Under the pieces are notes generated by a model. It did no database searches. It was given only the letters and a program-made list of their open reading frames with translations, and was not told where the DNA came from. The position numbers and the translations under genes were made by a program. Positions 7,940 to 15,000 of a stretch of 15,000 nt of DNA are shown piece after piece; positions within the stretch are counted from its first letter, which is position 1; each line of letters starts with the position of its first letter. This DNA comes from Monoplex corrugatus (taxonomy: Eukaryota > Mollusca > Gastropoda > Littorinimorpha > Ranellidae): contig JAPXFY010002798.1 in the NCBI GenBank assembly GCA_030674185.1, forward strand, positions 1 through 15,000, given 5' to 3'.

Positions 7940-8595
7940 AAATTCCCTGTGCTATCAGGCATCAAGGCAAGACGGAACATCGGGCTCGCCACAAAGATTG
8001 TTGTGCAAATAGATGCAGTCAGAGCACACTGATGCATTGATGCAATACCTACAACACCAACCGAAGACGCATTCAATAGTAGGACTCTTTCCACCAAAGA
8101 TGTCTGCACGAACTCTGCAGCAACGTGTGGCGAGATGGAGCTTCCGACCTTCACGTTCGAAAGGAGGGTGGCCTGACAAACACTGAGCGTCTTTTCACCA
8201 AATACCGCTTCGTCGGACAGGACACGATGTCTACATGACAGACAACCGTTTCCCAAATACGTTCCTGTACGGAGAGTAGAAGCAAGGACACCATGACCAG
8301 GGAAGACCACGACAGTAATACAAAAATATTCTTAAGGCCCTGTTCAGTTGCAGCATCACCACCAACAGGGGAGACACTGCCCTCAACAAAGCATGCTGGC
8401 TTGAACAACACACGCAGGGTACAATCACTTTGAACAGTGTGGAATAGCCGATACTCAACAGAAGAAGACAGGCGCAAACAGAACGCAGGATTGTAGAACT
8501 CCTTCAGATACAGCTCTTGTGGAAGAACTTGTGCCTCCAGGATTGGTCTTGTATTCCCACATGAAGACTCACACCAGGCTCTAAAGACCAGTGTG
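7940..8595 (+). mobile_element. Decayed LINE ORF2 3' end with C2H2-like finger
   Basis: The + strand encodes, with frameshifts and stops, the end of a second LINE type. In order: NIGLATKIVVQIDAVRA (about 7978-8028), QSTLMH then TNRRRIQ (8020-8076), DSFHQRCLHEL with GGLTNTERLFTKYRFVGQD (8083-8223), a FLYGE*KQGHHDQGRPRQ stretch from about 8261, NHFEQCGIADTQQKK (about 8422-8466), then FRYSSCGRTCASRIGL (about 8503-8550) and, after a frameshift, LYSHMKTHTRL to a TAA at 8583. The pattern is that of LINE proteins reading STLLYGxETWTLYRRHI..LxxFHxRCLR...LRWxGHVxRM..LYGEL..GKRxxGRPxxRxKD... and ending in a CGRxCxSRIGLxSHxxxH finger. One finger cysteine is replaced by Tyr; both histidines remain. Long open frames on the opposite strand are shadows. 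It is inactive and 5'-truncated. Confidence 0.85.
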
Positions 8596-8626
8596 CCTAT
8601 CATCCGTCAGATCGACAGGAGAGACT

Positions 8627-8698
<72 letters not shown>

Positions 8699-8740
8699 GT
8701 CGTCGTCGTCGTCGTGGTCATCGTCGTCGTCATCATTCTA
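8627..8740. repeat. (ATC)n/(GTC)n trinucleotide microsatellite at the LINE 3' end
   Basis: About 24 pure ATC units (8627-8698) pass into GTC units and mixed GTC/ATC to about 8736. The tract begins about 40 bp after the LINE stop codon. That placement fits a LINE whose 3' tail is a trinucleotide repeat which later expanded. Open frames encode poly-His (plus) or poly-Met (minus) and are spurious. Confidence 0.9.
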
Positions 8741-9168
<428 letters not shown>

Positions 9169-9507
9169 CCCAACTATCCAACACAACAGGATGTTCACAA
9201 GACGGTCAACAAAACTCAGCACGGCAAAAAGCACATGTAAAACAGTGCAAATGGAAGCTCCACTGTAACCTCATAATGTAAAGACAGGGACAGACAGGAA
9301 GCGTGGGTGTAGTTTACTAACAGTCAGTCAGTGAGTGTGTGGCATGGGTCGGTCAATTAGACAAGACTGATTGCTGTAGGGGTCTGTGGGAACTTTTCTG
9401 ACTTTTTCACATCGCCAAAGCGCTTCGGGATAAATTGTGAAAAAGCAATAAGAACAGTAGAATTAACAAATCTTTAATTAATACTAGAGTGCTATTTGCA
9501 AAATAAT
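9169..9507. other. Left flank of the minisatellite, with an inverted repeat
   Basis: No gene was recognised. CTTTTTCACA (9402-9411) and TGTGAAAAAG (9436-9445) form a perfect 10-bp inverted repeat with a 24-nt loop containing AAGCGCTTCGGGATAAAT, which vaguely resembles the conserved tail of some LINE-mobilised SINEs. The last 20 bases (GCTATTTGCAAAATAATGC) lead directly into the array. Confidence 0.5.
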
Positions 9508-9758
9508 GCTTTTTTGATAGTCAGCTTTCGCCCATACAGGGTCTGCTTTTTTGATAGTCAGCTTTTGCCCATACAGGGTCTGCTTTTTTGATAGTCAGCT
9601 TTTGCCCATACAGGGTCTGCTTTTTTGATAACTTTTGCCCATACAGGGTCTGCTTTTTTGATAACTTTTGCCCATACAGGGTCTGCTTTTTTGATAGCTT
9701 TTGCCCATACAGGGTCTGCTTTTTTGATAGCTTTTGTCCATACAGGGTCTGCTTTTTT

Positions 9759-10277
9759 GATAGTCAGCTTTTGCCCATACAGGGTCTGCTTTTTTGATAG
9801 CTTTTGCCCATACAGGGTCTGCTTTTTTGATAGCTTTTGCCCATACAGGGTCTGCTTTTTTGATAGTCAGCTTTTGCCCATACAGGGTCTGCTTTTTTGA
9901 TAGCTTTTGCCCATACAGGGTCTGCTTTTTTGATAGTCAGCTTTTGCCCATACAGGGTCTGCTTTTTTGATAGCTTTTGCCCATACAGGGTCTGCTTTTT
10001 TGATAGCTTTTGCCCATACAGGGTCTGCTTTTTTGATAGTCAGCTTTTGCCCATACAGGGTCTGCTTTTTTGATAGCTTTTGCCCATACAGGGTCTGCTT
10101 TTTTGATAGTCAGCTTTTGCCCATACAGGGTCTGCTTTTTTGATAGCTTTTGCCCATACAGTGTCTGCTTTTTTGATAGCTTTTGCCCATACAGGGTCTG
10201 CTTTTTTGATAGTCAGCTTTCGCCCATACAGGGTCTGCTTTTTTGATAGCTTTTGCCCATACAGGGTCTGCTTTTTT
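9759..10277. repeat. Higher-order repeat: 173 bp x 3 inside the minisatellite
   Basis: Writing L for 37-bp and S for 33-bp units, fifteen consecutive units read LSSLS three times over. Each block is 173 bp and the three total exactly 519 bp. The third block carries two private changes (CAGTG in its second unit and TTTCGCCC in its fourth). This shows that multi-unit blocks were duplicated together. Confidence 0.85.
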
Positions 10278-11679
10278 GATAGTCAGCTTTTGCCCATACA
10301 GGGTCTGCTTTTTTGATAGTCAGCTTTCGCCCATACAGGGTCTGCTTTTTTGATAGCTTTTGCCCATACAGGGTCTGCTTTTTTGATAGTCAGCTTTTGC
10401 CCATACAGGGTCTGCTTTTTTGATAGCTTTTGCCCATACAGGGTCTGCTTTTTTGATAGTCAGCTTTTGCCCATACAGGGTCTGCTTTTTTGATAGCTTT
10501 TGCCCATACAGGGTCTGCTTTTTTGATAGTCAGCTTTTGCCCATACAGGGTCTGCTTTTTTGATAGCTTTTGCCCATACAGGGTCTGCTTTTTTGATAGC
10601 TTTTGCCCATACAGGGTCTGCTTTTTTGATAGCTTTTGCCCATACAGGGTCTGCTTTTTTGATAGTCAGCTTTCGCCCGTACAGGGTCTGCTTTTTTGAT
10701 AGTCAGCTTTCGCCCATACAGGGTCTGCTTTTTTGATAGTCAGCTTTTGCCCATACAGTGTCTGCTTTTTTGATAGCTTTTGCCCATACAGGGTCTGCTT
10801 TTTTGATAGTCAGCTTTTGCCCATACAGGGTCTGCTTTTTTGATAGCTTTTGCCCATACAGGGTCTGCTTTTTTGATAGTCAGCTTTTGCCCATACAGGG
10901 TCTGCTTTTTTGATAGTCAGCTTTCGCCCATACAGGGTCTGCTTTTTTGATAGTCAGCTTTTGCCCATACAGGGTCTGCTTTTTTGATAGTCAGCTTTTG
11001 CCCATACAGGGTCTGCTTTTTTGATAGCTTTTGCCCATACAGGGTCTGCTTTTTGGATAGCTTTTGCCCATACAGGGTCTGCTTTTTTGATAGTCAGCTT
11101 TTGCCCATACAGGGTCTGCTTTTTTGATAGTCAGCTTTTGCCCATACAGGGTCTGCTTTTTTGATAGTCAGCTTTTGCCCATACAGGGTCTGCTTTTTTG
11201 ATAGTCAGCTTTTGCCCATACAGGGTCTGCTTTTTTGATAGCTTTTGCCCATACAGGGTCTGCTTTTTTGATAGCTTTCGCCCATACAGGGTCTGCTTTT
11301 TTGATAACTTTTGCCCATACAGGGTCTGCTTTTTTGATAGTCAGCTTTTGCCCATACAGGGTCTGCTTTTTTGATAGCTTTCGCCCATACAGGGTCTGCT
11401 TTTTTGATAGCTTTTGCCCATACAGGGTCTGCTTTTTTGATAGCTTTTGCCCATACAGGGTCTGCTTTTTTGATAGTCAGCTTTCGCCCATACAGGGTCT
11501 GCTTTTTTGATAACTTTTGCCCATACAGGGTCTGCTTTTTTGATAGCTTTTGCCCATACAGGGTCTGCTTTTTTGATAGCTTTTGCCCAAACAGGGTCTG
11601 CTTTTTGATAGTCAGCTTTCGCCCATACAGGGTCTGCTTTTTTGATAGTCAGCTTTTGCCCATACAGGGTCTGCTTTTT

Positions 11680-11910
11680 GATAGCTTTTGCCCATACAGG
11701 GTCTGCTTTTTTGATAGCTTTTGCCCATACAGGGTCTGCTTTTTTGATAGCTTTTGCCCATACAGGGTCTGCTTTTTTGATAGCTTTTGCCCATACAGGG
11801 TCTGCTTTTTTGATAGCTTTTGCCCATACAAGGTCTGCTTTTTTGATAGCTTTTGCCCATACAGGGTCTGCTTTTTTGATAGCTTTTGCCCATACAGGGT
11901 TTGCTTTTTT
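11680..11910. repeat. Pure run of seven 33-bp units
   Basis: Seven successive short units occupy exactly 231 bp with no 37-bp unit. One has ACAAGG and one GGGTTTG instead of the common bases. The run is long enough to keep an in-frame repeat protein open on both strands, which explains the largest array open frames. Confidence 0.9.
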
Positions 11911-12149
11911 GATAGTCAGCTTTTGCCCATACAGGGTCTGCTTTTTTGATAGCTTTTGCCCATACAGGGTCTGCTTTTTTGATAGTCAGCTTTCGCCCAT
12001 ACAGGGTCTGCTTTTTGATAGTCAGCTTTTGCCCATACAGGGTCTGCTTTTTTGATAGCTTTTGCCCATACAGGGTCTGCTTTTTTGATAGTCAGCTTTT
12101 GCCCATACAGGGTCTGCTTTTTTGATAGCTTTTGCCCATACAGGGTCTG

Positions 12150-12813
12150 CTTTTTGAATAGCTTTTGCCCATACAGGTCTGCTTTTTTGATAGTCAGCTT
12201 TTGCCCATACAGGTCTGCTTTTTTGATAGCTTTTGCCCATACAGGGTCTGCTTTTTTGATAGTCAGCTTTGCCCATACAGGGTCTGCTTTTTTGATAGCT
12301 TTTGCCCATACAGGTCTGCTTTTTTGATAAGCTTTGCCATACAGGGTCTGCTTTTTTGATAGTCAGCTTTCGCCCATACAGGGTCTGCTTTTTATGATAG
12401 CTTTGCCCATACAGGGTCTGCTTTTTTGATAGTCAGCTTTGCCATACAGGGTCTGCTTTTTGATAGTCAGTTTCGCCCATACAGGGTCTGCTTTGATAGT
12501 AGCTTGCCATACAGGTCTGCTTGATATTATACATGCTATAGCAGCTTTCCCATACGACGTACATCCCCGGCTGCTTTTGATAGCTTTCCATACAGGTCTG
12601 CTTTTTTGATAGTCAGCTTTCCATACAGTCGCTTTTTTGATAGTCACTTTGCCATACAGGGTCTGCTTTTGATAGCTTTTGCCCATACAGGTCTCTTTTT
12701 GATAGTCAGCTTTGCATACAGGGCTGCTTTTTGATAGCTTTGCCATAAGGTCTGCTTTTTTGATAGATTTGCCCATACAGTCTGCTTTTTGATATCGTTC
12801 GCCCATACAGGGT
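12150..12813. repeat. Degenerate right end of the minisatellite
   Basis: From about 12150 nearly every unit has lost bases: GGG becomes GG, CCC becomes CC, T6 becomes T5 to T2, GTCAGC loses bases, and around 12490-12590 whole segments are missing or replaced. Deletions far outnumber substitutions and insertions. The last recognisable piece is GCCCATACAGGGT ending at 12813. It is either a truly decayed array edge or uncorrected sequence error. Confidence 0.9.
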
Positions 12814-13038
12814 ACTGCCAAACACACTTGTAACAGCACCAAACCATTAATGATGCTGACAACATAACAACACACATAATAAATACATAAAATAAATATA
12901 TAATATATGGCGAAAAAAAAAAAAAAAAAAAAGATCATCCAACGCTGAAACAAGCAATGTTAGAATAATTTAGAAAATTAGCTAACTTCATCGCCTCTTT
13001 CATGTCCAAGGAAAGAACACATTGAAAAAAAACCTGAA
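12814..13038. other. Right flank of the minisatellite with an A20 run
   Basis: Unassigned AT-rich sequence with 20 consecutive As at 12913-12932, preceded by ATAAATATATAATATATGG. The run may be a retroposon tail, but no element is recognisable upstream, where the minisatellite lies. No gene was recognised. Confidence 0.5.
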
Positions 13039-13170
13039 ACACACACACGCACACACACACACAACATACACAGCAACACATACCACACACAACATACACA
13101 CACACACACACATCACACACACACACACACCAACACACACACACAACACATATATATACACACAACACAC
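13039..13170. repeat. Interrupted (AC)n microsatellite
   Basis: AC repeats are broken by GC, AACATAC, CAGCAAC, TACC and TATATATA interruptions, indicating an older tract than the one at 8993. Open frames over it are Thr/His (plus) or Cys/Val (minus) repeats. Confidence 0.95.
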
Positions 13171-13451
13171 GACCGCATGCCCTAATACTACCACCACCAC
13201 CAACCCAAAAGCTTTCACCAACGTAAAATGTACTTATATTCAGATGTGGCTGCTTACTGGTCAATTAATTTGACACACTGTTATGGAGATCTGTGTGTCA
13301 GATTCTGTGAGTCGACATCAACAATCCTCTATCGTAATAACGTTTAGTATTGAAGAGGAAACAAACACATGGTGAAACTATTTTAACAATTTCTTTCCTT
13401 CTTTTACTTTTTCTTTTCTTTTTTTGATACAAAAATTACTATAGAGAACCC
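13171..13451. other. Unassigned spacer
   Basis: No feature was recognised apart from a (CCA)n-like ACTACCACCACCACCAAC at about 13188-13205 and a T-rich run near 13390-13427. Confidence 0.3.
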
Positions 13452-13510
13452 AGATGTTGTACTTTTCAAGGTCAAAGATGTTGTACTTTTCAAGGTCAAA
13501 GTGACCTTGA
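13452..13510. promoter_or_regulatory. AGGTCA palindrome with 24-bp duplication (nuclear-receptor-like site)
   Basis: A 24-bp sequence (AGATGTTGTACTTTTCAAGG plus TCAA) is repeated exactly at 13452-13475 and 13476-13499. The second copy ends in TCAAGGTCA (13490-13498), which with TGACCTTGA (13502-13510) forms a perfect 9-bp inverted repeat around an AAG spacer. AGGTCAnnnTGACCT is the consensus estrogen-type response element (IR3), and TCAAGGTCA is the extended half-site bound by ERR and FTZ-F1/SF-1 monomers; a further half-site is at 13466-13474. Function is inferred. AGGTCA/TGACCT motifs also occur in dispersed repeats of invertebrates, so it may be transposon-derived. Confidence 0.4.
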
Positions 13511-13856
13511 AGAAGCATGTGATGAAAACTAATTTGATGACAATGGCAGACTGTCACGAAATGCAAATAATGTTATTGTCAGAAGTTCCTGAGAAAAAGT
13601 GTTTTTACACACCTTCCTAAAAAAAAGTGCTCATTTTAGGAAAGTTTTTGGATCGTGTGACACCGACTTTGGCGCCGTGACTTATGAAATGATGCGTTTA
13701 TGACTTCACACCTTTGATAAAAAAAATGGTTAAATGTCCATCCTCTAACAGCCGACAAAATATTGCTAATACGGTTTTGTTACAGACATACAGAGACAGG
13801 CTAACAGACACAACCCTCTCCAGTCAGTATGAAACAATCTCTGAAAGGGAGACTGG
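13511..13856. other. Unassigned sequence with one hairpin
   Basis: TTCCTAAAA (13614-13622) and TTTTAGGAA (13634-13642) form a perfect 9-bp stem with an 11-nt loop. No gene was recognised. The 60-codon open frame at 13714-13896 ends in the AAAC repeat and has no known domain. Confidence 0.4.
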
Positions 13857-13900
13857 AGAAAACAACAAACAAACAAACAAACAAACAAACAAATAAACAA
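13857..13900. repeat. (AAAC)n microsatellite
   Basis: About seven AAAC units, flanked by one AAC and one AAAT variant. Read as protein it is an NNKQTNK repeat, which is spurious. Confidence 0.95.
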
Positions 13901-14528
13901 GGAACTGAAAAGACACTACATATACAACTACTGTTTTAGTTTCGTTTTCTCAAGATGGCGTTACCAACCTCCAAATATTCTATGTACATATATGATGCAA
14001 ATACCATATCGTGATGGCTAACGAATGTGTACATGCCACTATACAGCCCTGCTCTTATTGACGGAACAATAAAGCACGCTCCTTCCAATCTGCCTGCACG
14101 CTTTTACACAGGTGCGAATCACGCCCAGGGAGTCTGCCACGCGCGTGCAGCCCCCAGTCTCCCAAGCGATAACAGGTCACATGACTTTCTACAAAGTTAG
14201 GGAAGGTAAAGCAGAGAGACATAAGCGATGGTCACCACCCATACTGTTGGCCCCGAGAAAATCTGAAGTCTCTACCATCCTGCTCCCCTACAACCTTAAG
14301 GTTAAATAAAGGTAAACATTTACATTTTTCATATTCTAATACCAACCCAACCTTTTCAACAACATAGGCTCTGTTGTAGTGAAACATCTTCTTGTTGTTA
14401 ACCAACTCCCGTAAGCGCCGTAAACACTACCGTAAACACTCTCAACTTTAACAGAAACCACTTCAGCCAGTGTCAGTAATGATAAATAGATAACTTGTAA
14501 GCTGGTGAAGTACTGAGGTTTCACTTAC
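13901..14528. other. Unassigned sequence, includes a GC-richer block
   Basis: The stretch 14090-14290 is visibly richer in G and C than its surroundings (CACGCGCGTGCAGCCCCC near 14139) and ends in CTTAAGGTTAAATAAAGG near 14295-14312. A 65-codon open frame (14112-14309) crosses it without a recognised domain. AATAAA also occurs near 14068. It may be an exon, a UTR or a repeat; I cannot decide. Confidence 0.3.
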
Positions 14529-14657
14529 CATATAGGCCCCATGCCTTCTCACAGATTGTTTAATGTCTGCATCGTTCATTTGCACCACCCGCTGTTGGAC
14601 ACATTCCACAATGTCTAAACTGAAATGCATTTCTCCACCAACAATTCCATGTAATCC
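14529..14657 (-). CDS. Candidate internal exon, unknown protein
   Basis: On the minus strand a 129-bp segment lies between GGTGGCAG (acceptor-like, ending at 14658) and ATG|GTAAGTG (strong donor consensus at 14528-14523). It reads as 43 full codons without a stop, so both ends are phase 0: GLHGIVGGEMHFSLDI, then VECVQQRVVQMNDADI, then KQSVRRHGAYM. The composition is protein-like and unbiased, unlike most open frames here. The acceptor has a weak pyrimidine tract, and the frame is closed by a TGA about 15 bp further upstream, inside the putative intron. No family is recognised. An overlapping frame (MELLVEKC...) is an alternative. It could be a host gene exon or part of a transposon gene. Confidence 0.35.
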
Positions 14658-14775
14658 CTGCCACCAACCATCTCATGGAAATTGTTAAGAATACATCACA
14701 AACTTGATCAAACAGTATTTCTAATAGCTTTCTATTAAACGAGGTACCGTGTTCGTCAGGGGGAATCATTCTCAG
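14658..14775. other. Unassigned, upstream of the candidate minus-strand exon
   Basis: If the exon call is right, this is intron on the minus strand. No further exon could be defined; a 73-codon minus frame (14560-14781) crosses it without a recognised domain. Confidence 0.3.
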
Positions 14776-15000
14776 AACCAAAATTCTACCTACTGAAATG
14801 CTACCGAATGAAATTTCTACGAACCAAGATTCTAAAACCGAACTTCTGACAGCCGAATTTTTTTCTAACCAAACTTCCTATTACCAAAATTCTACCAGTT
14901 ATAACTCTAGAAACACAATTCAAAAACCGAAATTCCAACAAGAAAAAATTCTACGAACAAAATTCCTGCCAATCGACATTCTAAGGAACAAAATTGTAAG
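14776..15000. repeat. Degenerate short-period (about 14-20 bp) repeat, runs off the edge
   Basis: The motif (A)CCGAAATTCTA or ACCAAAATTCTA recurs about a dozen times with irregular spacing of roughly 14-20 bp: AACCAAAATTCTACC, AACCAAGATTCTAAAA, CCGAACTTCTGACAG, ACCAAAATTCTACCAG and so on. Every copy has substitutions. No stable reading frame exists. The repeat probably continues beyond 15000. Confidence 0.8.

Larger units (their letters stand above)
9508..12813. repeat. 3.3-kb minisatellite, about 96 units of 33 or 37 bp
   Basis: Each unit runs TGATAGC, TTTTGCCC, ATACAGGG, TCTGC and six Ts. Two length classes alternate: a 33-bp form with GATAGC and a 37-bp form with GATAGTCAGC, which differs by a 4-bp GTCA insertion. 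A few units have GATAAC, and about 13 have TTTCGCCC. Through about 12150 the units are nearly identical, with occasional single substitutions and T6 shortened to T5. Unit count is by hand. The + strand is T-rich (14 of 33 bases). Because 33 is 11 codons, 33-bp runs stay open in two + frames (SFCPYRVCFFD and AFAHTGSAFLI) and also on the minus strand, while each 37-bp unit shifts the frame; the third frame has TGATAG stops. The open frames are therefore consequences of repetition, not genes. Confidence 0.98.

Noticed and set aside
7747..8603. Overlapping minus-strand open frames of 187 and 150 codons
   Set aside because: They are antisense to the + strand LINE remnant, whose motif order is clear, and show no domain of their own.
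11371..11949. 192-codon frame in the minisatellite (SFCPYRVCFFD repeats), possible repeat protein
   Set aside because: The frame is kept open only because the short unit is 33 bp; long units shift it between unrelated translations, and both strands are open.
9508..12813. CRISPR-like array of repeats and spacers
   Set aside because: Units are contiguous with no unique spacers, and the context is eukaryotic.
12363..12953. 196-codon minus-strand frame across the decayed array end
   Set aside because: It depends on the many deletions in 12150-12813, which may be sequence errors, and translates low-complexity repeat.

Overview
The window looks like a gene-poor stretch of animal nuclear DNA, most likely from a mollusc and plausibly a gastropod. 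It is AT-rich, full of AC, AT, ATC and AAAC microsatellites and degenerate minisatellites, and it carries decayed retrotransposon 3' ends of a style common in lophotrochozoan genomes. Nothing bacterial is visible: no operons, ribosome-binding sites or CRISPR. The mollusc call is inference from repeat style. No complete protein-coding gene is visible. Most open frames are shadows of microsatellites, of the large minisatellite, or antisense to LINE remnants.

Layout. 1-640: an old, diverged 87-bp tandem repeat. 641-1935: unassigned sequence. 1936-2130: a decayed 26-27-bp repeat. 2481-2597: a long alternating purine-pyrimidine microsatellite. 2727-3560: the decayed C-terminal end of a LINE reverse transcriptase on the + strand, with an internal 80-bp duplication and a probable SINE-like insertion. 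3955-4136: two related hairpin motifs about 151 bp apart; the better one resembles a mutated hammerhead ribozyme on the minus strand. 4718-5393: a probable non-autonomous piggyBac-like element flanked by TTAA, with paired subterminal hairpins at both ends. 5394-7092: mostly unassigned, with small inverted repeats. 7093-7360: a degenerate 39-bp repeat containing a G14 run. 7940-8595: a second, different LINE 3' end on the + strand, ending in a broken C2H2-type zinc finger and followed at once by an (ATC)n tract. 8993-9168: a long (AC)n tract.

The dominant feature is a 3.3-kb minisatellite at 9508-12813 with about 96 units in two length classes: 33 bp, and 37 bp with an extra GTCA. It shows patches of higher-order order, and its last 650 bp are strongly deletion-biased. 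After it come poly-A and AC tracts, a receptor-site-like palindrome (13452-13510), a possible internal exon on the minus strand (14529-14657), and a short-period degenerate repeat running off the right edge.

The parts do not form a pathway. The window reads as intergenic or intronic DNA shaped by retrotransposon decay, small DNA transposons and tandem-repeat expansion. The observations most worth testing are the minisatellite's organisation and its possibly artefactual right edge, the hammerhead-like pair, the hairpin-capped TTAA element, and the AGGTCA palindrome.
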